A stretch of DNA of 64,000 nucleotides from Companilactobacillus heilongjiangensis (lineage in GTDB: Bacteria; Bacillota; Bacilli; Lactobacillales; Lactobacillaceae): positions 2,604,001 to 2,668,000 of the forward strand of contig NZ_CP012559.1 of assembly GCF_000831645.3 (NCBI RefSeq), in the 5' to 3' direction. Positions 1-8,621 of the stretch are shown here, piece by piece. Each line of letters starts with the position of its first letter. The stretch's first letter is position 1. Made by a program: the position numbers and the translations under genes. The notes under the pieces were generated by a model. The model was not told where the DNA came from and did no database searches. It worked only from the letters and a program-made list of their open reading frames with translations.

Positions 1-117
1 TATTTGATGGGTAAAGTTGAAGCCATGCGAGATTCTGATTACGATATTGGGCGTACTGGCGACAATAAGACACCTGATGGTAATTCATTGTTTGATAAGG
101 TTAAAAAATTAAAATAA
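1..117 (+). CDS. C-terminal fragment of an unrecognised protein
   Basis: An open frame enters from the left edge and runs 38 codons to a TAA at 115-117. The visible tail is hydrophilic and lysine-rich, ending in KVKKLK, with no membrane segment or motif that I recognise. The upstream part is outside the window, so function cannot be assigned. A family B structured repeat begins 13 bp after the stop, in the same orientation, as it does behind other genes here. Confidence 0.5.
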   Translation, partial: YLMGKVEAMRDSDYDIGRTGDNKTPDGNSLFDKVKKLK

Positions 118-130
118 CAAAAAGATGAGA

Positions 131-283
131 GTGTGACAAAACATGGTCAGCTTTCGAGCATTAAGGCAAACAAGACTAGTAATCCGATTTTGGATTGCTA
201 GTCTTGTTTGCCTTAAGCGGAAAAAGCTATGTTTTGTTGCACGTTTATGCTGCATATTTAAGATAAAAATAGTTATGTCACAG
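131..283 (+). repeat. Family B structured repeat, copy B1
   Basis: About 153 bp closed by TGTGACA (132-138) and TGTCACA (276-282). Inside, an outer stem (ACAAAACAT with ATGTTTTGT) leads to the conserved internal loop CGAGCAT / AAGCGGAA. That loop is followed by a long inner hairpin whose arms (AAGGCAAACAAGACTAG and its complement) pair almost perfectly. Copy B2 at 61978-62131 shares the flanks, but its inner stem has compensated changes. An ORF of 73 codons across this element is an artefact of the inverted repeat. It may also act as a terminator for the gene ending at 117. Confidence 0.85.
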
Positions 284-340
284 AACCATCTTTTTTACCA
301 ATATGTAAATTGTGCAGTTAAAGATAAATTCGAATATAAT

Positions 341-390
341 GTTGATAAAGAGAAATATTTGTAATAGTTTATCAACTAGCACCATGCATA
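341..390. repeat. Dyad plus segment shared with the mnmG upstream region
   Basis: GTTGATAAA (341-349) and TTTATCAAC (368-376) form a 9-bp inverted repeat. The stretch 352-390 matches 52582-52620, just upstream of mnmG, at 36 of 39 positions. Both copies precede a gene start. The function is unknown; a shared promoter or operator segment or a repeat remnant are both possible. Confidence 0.45.
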
Positions 391-435
391 TTGGACTCAA
401 TTATTAAAAACTGACTGATTAAGGAGTGACGTTAA

Positions 436-1221
436 ATGGACAATACAAAATTAGCACGATTTATAACCTCACTGGGAAGTTTAAATGATTATGGCAGTAC
501 TGTCGCTCAGACTAAAAAAGCGTTGGATGCAAAATCTAGTGCGCCACTCGAACAGAATAATCATGATGTCGCAATATTTGAGGATGCAATAAGTGGTATT
601 GAAGCCATTAAAAAGATTGGCTTTAGCGTTGATGGTATTATCGCAGTAAATAAGAATTTTGATTCACCTGATGACGAAGAGCCCAACATTCCAGGACATT
701 TAAGAAATGCTATGTGGAATGAAGCTGCTCGTATTGTCGTCACGACTGATTCTAGAGCTCGTCAATCCGATAATTATTTTCCACCTGAAATAGTCACTCA
801 ATCTGATTTGAGTAAAATAGTGGAAGAATACAAAAACTCATTGAAGGCCGAAAAAGATGCTTGGCGGGTATTTGCAAGTATATCTAAGCTACAGCCGTTT
901 CAAGATGGCAACAAAAGAACAGCCTTAATCTCAGCCAATGCTGCTTATGAAGCATGGGAAAATGAAAATTATTTAGTACTGCCTTTCAGTGATTTAGATC
1001 GAGCAGACTTTACAATCCAATTAATGCGTTATTACAAGGCTGACAGTAAATCAGAAGAAAACAAATATCTTGACCGTATGATAGACATTCTACCTTCTGC
1101 TAAAGAACGTGAAACTAAACTGAGAGCCCCATTATCCCCAGAAGAGATAAACAAAGAAAAGTTGGCAACAACTTATAAAGTTAAACCACAATTTCGAAAC
1201 GAAAATAACAAAAATTTCTAA
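436..1221 (+). CDS. Fic/Doc-like domain protein with altered Fic motif
   Basis: A 261-residue cytoplasmic protein whose middle resembles the Fic/Doc fold. Around residues 152-163 it reads LQPFQDGNKRTA, matching the Fic motif (HPFx[D/E]GNxR) except that the leading histidine is glutamine (Q153). Fic enzymes usually transfer AMP or another nucleotide moiety to a target hydroxyl, and that histidine is the general base. Loss of it suggests no classical AMPylation; a different chemistry or a binding role is inference. The lysine-rich C-terminus is poorly conserved-looking. The start is supported by AAGGAG about 8 nt upstream. It sits alone between a repeat region and a bidirectional terminator, with no evident antitoxin partner. 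Confidence 0.75.
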   Translation: MDNTKLARFITSLGSLNDYGSTVAQTKKALDAKSSAPLEQNNHDVAIFEDAISGIEAIKKIGFSVDGIIAVNKNFDSPDDEEPNIPGHLRNAMWNEAARIVVTTDSRARQSDNYFPPEIVTQSDLSKIVEEYKNSLKAEKDAWRVFASISKLQPFQDGNKRTALISANAAYEAWENENYLVLPFSDLDRADFTIQLMRYYKADSKSEENKYLDRMIDILPSAKERETKLRAPLSPEEINKEKLATTYKVKPQFRNENNKNF

Positions 1222-1254
1222 GACATCCCGATAACGGTTTGAATCTAGGCGCAT

Positions 1255-1299
1255 AAAAAAGCTGTTGAACTTGATTAATTCAAGTCCAACAGCTTTTTT
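1255..1299. terminator. Bidirectional intrinsic terminator, Fic gene / ohrR
   Basis: A long stem (AAGCTGTTGAACTTGA with its near-complement, short TTAA loop) is flanked by A-run and T-run, so it can serve both convergent genes. Confidence 0.85.
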
Positions 1300-1309
1300 A
1301 ATTGATATT

Positions 1310-1750
1310 TTACTTAGTAATATTACCGTACAACTTTTTAGTGAGATCTTCTAAACTGTCCCATTCTTCTTTGGTGAAACCACTTTTACTAACTAATGAT
1401 TGTGGCAAGTCTTTCAATGCTTCACGTTTCTTGAGACCATCTTCAGTCAAATAAACGTTAACAACTCGCTCATCTTCTTTACTTCGCTGACGAACTACTA
1501 AATTTTCATGTTCAAGGCGTTTCAATAATGGTGTTAAGGTACCAGAATCAAGTGACAATAATTCACCCATCTGTTTGACCGATAATTCTTTATACTGATA
1601 CAGCGCTACAAGTACTAGGTATTGTGGATATGTTATGCCATTAGCGCTCAATCCGTCGTGATACAACTTTTGAATGGCACGCGATGTTGCGTAAAGCGAG
1701 AAACACAAATGATCGTCCAAAGGCAGGGGCTGACTCGTATCTACAAACAT
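1310..1750 (-). CDS. ohrR: MarR-family peroxide-sensing repressor, OhrR type
   Basis: A 146-residue winged-helix regulator. The N-terminal LDDHLCFSLYATSR segment followed by NGITYPQYLVLVAL, and the wing region LDSGTLTPLLKRLE plus RSKEDERVV, match the OhrR subgroup. In that group one N-terminal cysteine (here about C16) is oxidised by organic hydroperoxides to release DNA. OhrR normally represses the peroxiredoxin gene ohr, but no ohr is seen next to it, so the target is elsewhere or is ohrR itself. An AT-rich stretch upstream with TTTACAATTGAG could hold an operator. RBS AAAGGAGG precedes ATG at 1750. The cysteine and family match are clear; the exact regulon is inference. Confidence 0.85.
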   Translation of the reverse strand: MFVDTSQPLPLDDHLCFSLYATSRAIQKLYHDGLSANGITYPQYLVLVALYQYKELSVKQMGELLSLDSGTLTPLLKRLEHENLVVRQRSKEDERVVNVYLTEDGLKKREALKDLPQSLVSKSGFTKEEWDSLEDLTKKLYGNITK

Positions 1751-2004
1751 ATTGTTGCCTCCTTTAATACCGTATTTACCATGTATTCTATGCTTTTTAA
1801 ACTCAATTGTAAATTATTCTATTTTGCACAACCCAACAATGCCATAGCATCTAATTATAATATTAGTTATTATATGTACTGACATTTTATTATATTAATT
1901 ATATAAAAATACAATGGATTTTTACTCTTATCTTACGTGTACTAAGTGTATATATTTGATACACTCACTTTATGGAAGGAATTTGTGCGCGTAAGGGGAA
2001 CTAT

Positions 2005-4320
2005 ATGAGCAAGTTAAACGTTTTCAAAAGGATAGTATTTATTGTATTCGGGATATTTTCATTAATCCTTAATTATCCCGTTACTTTGGTTCACGCTGCC
2101 GATGCTAATGCGGACTTTCAAAATGCCTTGGCAACGACACCTAAAGGTTTAAAGTGGAAAGATGATGACTTTACCGTAGCTGATTTTGCCAAAGCCTATG
2201 CAAATAGAATAGCAAACGGTACAAACCAAGGAAATAACAGTAATAATTTGGTTGACCAAAACGCCAGCCGCGTCAATAATGCCAAGATTACTCAATCGAC
2301 CAATCCCAATACTCCTAATACAAGTGTCATTCAAATGACCAATGCAAAATGGCAGACTGGGGCTGTTTGGAGCAACTTAGCCAATGATAATTACTTCGAT
2401 ACCACACATGAACAAACCGCTTCAATGTGGCTTTATTTGGGAAAAATTACTGGAGTTCAGCCCGCTGATGGTATGGCTTTTGTCCTTCATAACGATCCCA
2501 ACGGTGGCGATGCCATTGCACTTTCAGCCAACGGAACCCCAGTTAACGGACAATCATTAGGTGTCTGGGGAGCTGATTGGAATACTGCAAATCCATATTC
2601 TGAAAATTTATCGAGAACAGCCATTCAAAATAGTTGGGCGTTGGAATTTGACACTTTTACCAATTTTGAAAATAGTAATATCACTGGTGAAGGTAATACT
2701 TTCGATTATGATATACCCAATCTTCAACGTCAGGATCAACACATCTCTGCCGGCTATCCCGCTTTATCATCCACATATACAAATGGTAAAAGTAATCGTG
2801 GTAAAAATTACTTCATAATGAACCATAATTCTCAGACCAACGTTTTTTCTTCTTACAATATTCCACCAACTAATCTGGTAGATAGCAAGTGGCACCACGT
2901 CACCATTAAGTGGACTCCCAGTACCGAATATACCGGCACACTATCATATGCGTATAACGATAAAGATCCCAATACAGGGGCACCTTTGACCAATAGCGTT
3001 ACGAGTAAATATCCGATTGACTTGACTAAACTAGGCATCACTAAAGATAATAAAAAACTATATTGGGGCTTCACCGGTTCGACTGGTAATAACTATGAAA
3101 ATAATTTGATAGTCTTTGAATCGATTCCGTCATTCGTTGATGCTGAAGCAAAATCAGCCGTATACGACGATTCCCAAGGTGGAACTCAAGTTACCAGCAG
3201 CAGTACCCTAGTTGATCCAAATTCGGACATCCGTTATACCTATTCTCTAAATTACAAAGGTTGGACTAAAACTTGGAATGACATCAATGCTTTAATGAAA
3301 GTGCCTGACAATATTACTTTCACAAGTGGAACTGTAACCTATCCAAATTCACCAACTAATAAAAATCCTCGTCCAATTCCAGCAGAAGTTTTTCAAAATG
3401 TAACAAATAATCAATTACAATACTTACTTCCCGAAGGTTTAGATTCCAACAGTCGTAATGCTCAAATTGAATTAAAGGGTCATACTATTGCCAGAGCGCC
3501 AACGCAACTGACGGTTCCTTCGGTTCATACATCATTTGAAGGTGACAATTTAATTACCGGAACCGATACTCAGGCTTTCAAAATTAGGTCGCGACTGTTG
3601 AGTTTGGAAAGTTCATCCCCTAACCCAATCACTTTAAAACCAAATGAAGGCACGACTGTCCCCGGTAAAGTTTCCTATATCGGTAGTGGAACAACGCCAA
3701 GTTTCAGTACGATGAACGTTTATCAAACTTTGAATGGAACCAAGACCAATCTTGGTAGAATCGTAGACCCAAGCGGCAATTTTACTATGCCAATCAGTGC
3801 TAATCAACTGAATAAAATCAGCACTCTATCTTTCTATGTAACGGACACATTGGGCAACACAAGTAACACTGTCTCCCGACAAATCAACGTTGGTGGGCTG
3901 CTAACTTTTGGTACCGTGCAAGATACGGTTCATTTCAAACCAACAAACGGCTCATTTGAAAATAAAATCATCCCTCGTTTAGATAATTGGCAAATCGATG
4001 TCATCGATAGTCGTGAAAAAGGCAGCAACTGGACCGTTCAGGCGAATGCTTCAAATATGTTTTTGAATAATGATCCAAAATATCCATTAAAGGGTAATCT
4101 GATTTATCGTGACAATTCTGGTATTGACCACAATCTATTCAACAATACCATCAGTGTAGCCAGTCATACCAAGGATATTGACGATACACAAACTAAGAAC
4201 ATCACCGATACTTGGACAACTGACAGCGGCGTTTTACTATCAATGGAAAAGGGAAATCAGGATGGTAACTATCAGGGTGAACTCCAATGGATTCTGTTAG
4301 ATGCCCTTCCTAATATATAA
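2005..4320 (+). CDS. Secreted WxL-domain protein with L-type lectin-like domain (first of tandem pair)
   Basis: About 771 residues. Met at 2005 is preferred over 1972 because AAGGGGA lies about 6 nt upstream and the product then begins with a clean signal peptide ending near VHA/AD. Residues roughly 30-390 resemble an L-type (legume) lectin fold: DGMAFVLHNDPN, SLGVWGADW, NSWALEFDTFTN and KKLYWGFTGSTG. Ig-like segments follow, then a C-terminal WxL-type region with WTV and a final WIL near the end. WxL domains bind peptidoglycan non-covalently, so the protein is probably displayed on the cell surface and binds glycans. The neighbour at 4510-6858 is a clear paralogue. The usual WxL operon partners (DUF916 protein, LPxTG anchor) are absent. 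Confidence 0.8.
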   Translation: MSKLNVFKRIVFIVFGIFSLILNYPVTLVHAADANADFQNALATTPKGLKWKDDDFTVADFAKAYANRIANGTNQGNNSNNLVDQNASRVNNAKITQSTNPNTPNTSVIQMTNAKWQTGAVWSNLANDNYFDTTHEQTASMWLYLGKITGVQPADGMAFVLHNDPNGGDAIALSANGTPVNGQSLGVWGADWNTANPYSENLSRTAIQNSWALEFDTFTNFENSNITGEGNTFDYDIPNLQRQDQHISAGYPALSSTYTNGKSNRGKNYFIMNHNSQTNVFSSYNIPPTNLVDSKWHHVTIKWTPSTEYTGTLSYAYNDKDPNTGAPLTNSVTSKYPIDLTKLGITKDNKKLYWGFTGSTGNNYENNLIVFESIPSFVDAEAKSAVYDDSQGGTQVTSSSTLVDPNSDIRYTYSLNYKGWTKTWNDINALMKVPDNITFTSGTVTYPNSPTNKNPRPIPAEVFQNVTNNQLQYLLPEGLDSNSRNAQIELKGHTIARAPTQLTVPSVHTSFEGDNLITGTDTQAFKIRSRLLSLESSSPNPITLKPNEGTTVPGKVSYIGSGTTPSFSTMNVYQTLNGTKTNLGRIVDPSGNFTMPISANQLNKISTLSFYVTDTLGNTSNTVSRQINVGGLLTFGTVQDTVHFKPTNGSFENKIIPRLDNWQIDVIDSREKGSNWTVQANASNMFLNNDPKYPLKGNLIYRDNSGIDHNLFNNTISVASHTKDIDDTQTKNITDTWTTDSGVLLSMEKGNQDGNYQGELQWILLDALPNI

Positions 4321-4324
4321 TTTG

Positions 4325-4361
4325 AAAAAGTCACTGAATATGTCATTCAGTGACTTTTTTT
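4325..4361 (+). terminator. Intrinsic terminator after first WxL/lectin gene
   Basis: The AAGTCACTGAAT arm pairs with ATTCAGTGACTT and is followed by seven T. It separates the two paralogous surface genes into different transcripts. Confidence 0.85.
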
Positions 4362-4509
4362 GATTACAGGAATAATTATTTAATATTTAATCGCTTATTT
4401 CATTTATATAAAAATACAATGGCCTTTCGCCTTTCATATGCAGTTAGAAAATCTGGGATTTGTTATGATTTTTCTGTAAATAAATTTGTTGAGGATGAAA
4501 GAGGCATTT

Positions 4510-6858
4510 ATGAAATGGCTTAGGCTTTTAAAAGTATTATTATTACTTTGTTTCGGATTTTTGATATCACTTAATAGTTATCAATTAGTGAAAGCTGATG
4601 AAGCAAACACTACCAATAGTGATTTTGAATATGCTCTTTCAAGTGCTCCTAAAGGATTACATTGGAATGATGATGATTTCATTATTGCTAACTTTTCAAC
4701 TGCATATAATAACCGTGTACTTAACGGAACAAACATCGGAAACCATAGTAATAAAACAGTTTTAAGTAAGAATCCCAGTAGACGGAACAATGCTAAAATT
4801 ATTCCATCTACTAATCCTAAACATCCGGATACGAGTATCATTCAAATGACCAATGCAGAACATCAAACTGGTGCCGTTTGGAGTAATATGTCAAAAGATA
4901 ACTATTTTGATCTTGATCATGAACAAACAGCCTCCATGTGGATATATTTTGGAAGAACAACCAATATACCCGCAGATGGTATGGCCTTTGTTCTACAAAA
5001 CGATCCCAACAGAGAAAACTCAATTGCACTTTCAGCTGACGGGGTACCTGTTAATGGGCAATCTATGGGAGTCTGGGGAGCTGATTGGGATATCAACAAT
5101 GAATGTCCAAATAAATTATCACAAACTGCAATTCAAAATAGTTGGGCTTTAGAGTTTGATACCTTTGCAAACATAAGCATCGGTGATGATGATGACCATA
5201 AATTAACAGGGGAAGGTACTGCTTTTGATTATTATATTACCCATAATCACATTATGGGTAACTATCCCGCTGATTCCTCTACGTACAAACATTATACGAA
5301 CAGGTCTAATAAAAATTATTTTAGATTATCACATAATCAAACTAATACTCGGTTTCCTCCAAATAACACTTCTTTTGTGGATAGTAAATGGCACCATATT
5401 ACTATTAAATGGAAACCGAATAGTAATGACAATACAAAGGGAGAACTAACATATATTTACAATGACAAAAATCCCACTACTGGTAAACCTTCGAAAGGAT
5501 ATACTATTTCTAACTCTCAAGAAATAGATACTACCAAATTTGGATTAACTAATGGCAATAAAAAACTATACTGGGGTTTTACTGGGTCAACTGGTGACTA
5601 TTCTGAAAATAATTTAATAGTTTTCGAATCTTTACCTTCATTCGTAGATGCTAAAGTTGATTCTACAATCTATGATAATTCAAAAGGAATACAAATCGAT
5701 GACACTCATAATATTGTTGATTCAAATTCTGATATTACGTATTCTTTCTCCTTAAATTATAAAGGATGGGAAAAAGACTGGAATAAAATTAACGCTAGTT
5801 TAAAAATCCCAGAGCACGTTACATTTACAAGTGGTACCGTGACTTATCCAAACTCGCCAATTAATACATCAACTCGCCAAATTCCTGCTGACTATTTTAA
5901 AGATAATACAAATAGGACCTTTCAATACCACCTTCCAGAGAAACTAGATTCCAACAGTAGAGATGCTAAAATAGAGCTTCATGGTAAAGTGGATAGAATA
6001 AATTCCGGTGAAACAAACGTACCAGTTCCATCGGTTCATGCTTCTTTTGAGGGTGATAATCTTATCACCGGTACCGAAACTCCATCATTTAGTATTGAGC
6101 CATTACAATTAACATTGGACAGTTTCTCACCTAACCCGATAATACTAAAATATAATCAGGACACCACGATTGATGGACAAATAACTTGTAGAGGATTGGA
6201 TGCTGACTACAACCAAATGAAAGTTCATTTAGTTTTAATAGATAGTGCTGATTTGACAAATCCAAAACGAATTATAATTGATAAACCTATACGAATCGAT
6301 CCTAGTGGTAAATTCACTTTTGGTATCGACGCTTCAATATTGAAACAAATTAATAATTCAAATTTCGGAAATTTAGAATTTTATGTCACTTACGGTGATT
6401 TGACAAGCAATCATATCAATCGTCAGCTTTCCATAGGTGGATTATTAGCCTTTGGAAAAGTTCAAACTGAAGTTAATTTTCAAACGACTATTGGCTTTTT
6501 GGGGGAACAAATAGTTCCTCGATCAGGAAACTGGCAAGTTGAGGTTAATGATAGCAGAAAAAAAGGTAGTCCTTGGAAAGTAACTGCCGAATCAGAAAGC
6601 TTAACTCATAATAATCAGAAAACAATTCTTAAAGGCAACATGTTCTATCGCGATCCTAAAAAAAAGAATTCGGATAAAAATATTCAGGGTAACCCAACTA
6701 TTGTTGCTAGTCATATCAAAGATGTCGACACACCAGAAAAAACGAATATTACTAATACTTGGGATTCAAACAGCGGAATCTTGCTGGCCATGCAAAGCGA
6801 TAATCTCATTGGAACCTACAATGGTAAAATTTATTGGGCCCTATCAGATTCTATATAA
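4510..6858 (+). CDS. Secreted WxL-domain protein with L-type lectin-like domain (second of tandem pair)
   Basis: About 782 residues from ATG 4510, chosen because AAAGAGG lies 6 nt upstream and MKWLRLLKVLLLLCF starts a typical signal peptide ending near VKA/DE. It is co-linear with the upstream gene over its whole length: DGMAFVLQNDPN, SMGVWGADW, NSWALEFDTFAN, KKLYWGFTGSTG and FESLPSFVDA. It ends in the same WxL-like layout (WKV, then WAL). Codon use is visibly more AT-rich than the first copy. An extra insertion of about GDDDDHKL near the lectin calcium-loop region may change ligand binding. A role in adhesion to glycans is inferred from the fold; the ligand is unknown. Confidence 0.8.
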   Translation: MKWLRLLKVLLLLCFGFLISLNSYQLVKADEANTTNSDFEYALSSAPKGLHWNDDDFIIANFSTAYNNRVLNGTNIGNHSNKTVLSKNPSRRNNAKIIPSTNPKHPDTSIIQMTNAEHQTGAVWSNMSKDNYFDLDHEQTASMWIYFGRTTNIPADGMAFVLQNDPNRENSIALSADGVPVNGQSMGVWGADWDINNECPNKLSQTAIQNSWALEFDTFANISIGDDDDHKLTGEGTAFDYYITHNHIMGNYPADSSTYKHYTNRSNKNYFRLSHNQTNTRFPPNNTSFVDSKWHHITIKWKPNSNDNTKGELTYIYNDKNPTTGKPSKGYTISNSQEIDTTKFGLTNGNKKLYWGFTGSTGDYSENNLIVFESLPSFVDAKVDSTIYDNSKGIQIDDTHNIVDSNSDITYSFSLNYKGWEKDWNKINASLKIPEHVTFTSGTVTYPNSPINTSTRQIPADYFKDNTNRTFQYHLPEKLDSNSRDAKIELHGKVDRINSGETNVPVPSVHASFEGDNLITGTETPSFSIEPLQLTLDSFSPNPIILKYNQDTTIDGQITCRGLDADYNQMKVHLVLIDSADLTNPKRIIIDKPIRIDPSGKFTFGIDASILKQINNSNFGNLEFYVTYGDLTSNHINRQLSIGGLLAFGKVQTEVNFQTTIGFLGEQIVPRSGNWQVEVNDSRKKGSPWKVTAESESLTHNNQKTILKGNMFYRDPKKKNSDKNIQGNPTIVASHIKDVDTPEKTNITNTWDSNSGILLAMQSDNLIGTYNGKIYWALSDSI

Positions 6859-6860
6859 GA

Positions 6861-6906
6861 AAAAGGCGTTACGCGAAAAACCTTCGCGTAACGCCTTCAT
6901 TTTTTC
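6861..6906. terminator. Bidirectional terminator between convergent genes
   Basis: A perfect 14-bp stem (AAGGCGTTACGCGA and its complement) has an A-run before and a T-run after. It terminates both the WxL gene and the leftward transporter operon. Confidence 0.9.
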
Positions 6907-6910
6907 ATCA

Positions 6911-7294
6911 TTAACTACGATAACCCAAGAACATCGCAAACATCAGAATAACCATAACAATTGATGTAATAACAACATACAAGGTATCGTGCTCCTTATA
7001 AAACGCATAGATTGAAACAACAACACGTAACACCGGTGTCAATATCAATAAGAATACGCCCAACATTATAACGGCGTATGACTTACCCTCTGCTATTCCA
7101 GCAAAGATTGACGAGAAACGCTGTGGGAAATCAACCATTGAATGGCCATTTCTGATAACGGTTGGATAACCAGCGCCATTCATAAAGTACAATCCCATAC
7201 CGATTAGTATAACGATAGCAGACGTTATAACGCCGATACGTAAGATTTGACCGATGATTAACTCAACTTTTCGAGTTTCTTCATGTGATTGCAT
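6911..7294 (-). CDS. DUF1634 family membrane protein
   Basis: 127 residues with about three hydrophobic segments (near 18-36, 73-95 and 105-122). The conserved-looking RVGVITSAIVILIGMGLY-type start and the linker with FPQRFSSIFAGIAEGK are typical of DUF1634 proteins. These are commonly encoded next to TauE/SafE permeases, as here. Its start overlaps the stop of the upstream permease gene by one base (TAATG type junction), implying translational coupling. A subunit or accessory role for the permease is inferred from context; the biochemical function is unknown. It is the last gene of the leftward five-gene operon. Confidence 0.75.
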   Translation of the reverse strand: MQSHEETRKVELIIGQILRIGVITSAIVILIGMGLYFMNGAGYPTVIRNGHSMVDFPQRFSSIFAGIAEGKSYAVIMLGVFLLILTPVLRVVVSIYAFYKEHDTLYVVITSIVMVILMFAMFLGYRS

Positions 7295-8136
7295 TAGATA
7301 TTCACCCCAAATCCTTTAAGAGCCATTTGTATTCCCATGTATAAAATAATGGGAACAAAGATCATTCTAATAACTCGAGGTTTCAATACTTGCATCAATC
7401 TAGCTCCGATTGTTGCACCAACCAAAACACCAATTGCTAAAGGTGCAGCGATGTCGGGACGGATTGAGCCGTTAAAGAAATACACTGTAGCACTAGCTGC
7501 AGCAGTAACACCCATCATCAAATTACTTGTTGCACTTGATGGTTTCAAAGGCATTTTCATAATTGTATCCATAGCGATAACTTTAAAAGCACCACTACCG
7601 ATACCCAACAAACCACTGGCCAAACCAGCAGCCCACATCATTATGAATCCACCGGGAACATTTTTCATTGAATAATCAATTTGTTTTTGTTCAGCTTTAT
7701 CGTAATAAGTACTGGCTAATTTGAATTTCTCAACAATTTCGCCAGTCTCGGTATAAACGACTTCACCTTTTTTATCGAATAACTTACGGATCATATTGTA
7801 TGAAGAATACAGTAAAAAGAATCCAAATAAGACGTATAAGAAATTACTTGAGAACATCCCTACTAACAGAGCCCCCATGATGGCACCGACCGTTGTAGCA
7901 ATCTCCAAAAACATAGCCACCCGCAGGTTTAGCATATCGTCCTTTAAATAAGCGATTGTCGAACCGGAACTCGTTGCAATAACTGAGATGATACTAGCAC
8001 CAATTGCATACTTGATATCTAACCCCATCATGATAGTTAGCACCGGAGTAATAATCATTCCGCCACCAATCCCCAAAATTGCACCAAGAACTCCAGCTCC
8101 CACACCCATTACTAGGAGTAGTAGCATTGAATTCAT
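7294..8136 (-). CDS. TauE/SafE (YfcA-like) sulfite/anion exporter family permease
   Basis: 280 residues, very hydrophobic, with about eight membrane segments. The duplicated glycine-rich motifs GAGVLGAILGIGGGMIITP near the N-terminus and GLASGLLGIGSGAFKV mid-protein are the hallmark of the TauE/SafE family. That family exports sulfite, organosulfonates or related anions. The substrate cannot be read from sequence. Start and stop each overlap a neighbour by one base, so it is co-translated with the unknown protein upstream and the DUF1634 protein downstream. Confidence 0.85.
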   Translation of the reverse strand: MNSMLLLLVMGVGAGVLGAILGIGGGMIITPVLTIMMGLDIKYAIGASIISVIATSSGSTIAYLKDDMLNLRVAMFLEIATTVGAIMGALLVGMFSSNFLYVLFGFFLLYSSYNMIRKLFDKKGEVVYTETGEIVEKFKLASTYYDKAEQKQIDYSMKNVPGGFIMMWAAGLASGLLGIGSGAFKVIAMDTIMKMPLKPSSATSNLMMGVTAAASATVYFFNGSIRPDIAAPLAIGVLVGATIGARLMQVLKPRVIRMIFVPIILYMGIQMALKGFGVNI

Positions 8137-8612
8137 TATTTATCCTCTTTTTCTACTTCCTCTTTCTTAGCAAAATTCTCGACGGAAGTTTCATAGTTAC
8201 TTTTCATTATATCCATTGTGTGTTTTATTTCATCATTTTTCAAGCTATTTTCTGAAATTAAATCAATGTGAAATTTGGATGCATTTAAGTAATCGCAACT
8301 TGTCGAAAGATAAATTTTTGTTTCTACTTCGGCGTCATCATCGAAGAAATGAGTGACTTTCTTAGCATCTGCAAAGGGTAAATTGATTACTCCTGTTTCT
8401 AAATAAAAATCAATTTCGAACTCAGCATCAGCCACATGGATCATAACTTGTGAAAGTTTATTATCGGTAACGTCTTTTTCAAGTTGTTCCTTAGCTTTAT
8501 TTAGTGACCAAAGGTCTTCTTGAAGTAAATCATCCTTACTAATTTCCAAACTAGTTTGGTTAAATTCACCTGCTTGAACGTTCTCCATAAAATCAGCAAT
8601 CTTAATTTTCAT
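8136..8612 (-). CDS. Conserved-looking acidic cytoplasmic protein, function unknown
   Basis: 158 residues, acidic, no signal peptide or membrane segment. The middle has alternating beta-like segments (QVMIHVADAEFEIDFYLETG), and the lysine/glutamate-rich tail is probably disordered. I do not recognise a family. It is translationally coupled to the TauE/SafE permease downstream (one-base overlap) and starts 9 bp after the hydrolase upstream. It therefore belongs to the same transcript and may assist export or detoxification, which is inference only. Confidence 0.6.
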   Translation of the reverse strand: MKIKIADFMENVQAGEFNQTSLEISKDDLLQEDLWSLNKAKEQLEKDVTDNKLSQVMIHVADAEFEIDFYLETGVINLPFADAKKVTHFFDDDAEVETKIYLSTSCDYLNASKFHIDLISENSLKNDEIKHTMDIMKSNYETSVENFAKKEEVEKEDK

Positions 8613-8621
8613 ACTATTCTC

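Noticed and set aside
143-364. 73-codon ORF after the first partial gene
   Set aside because: It reads through the family B inverted repeat, has no RBS, and its content is explained by the repeat.
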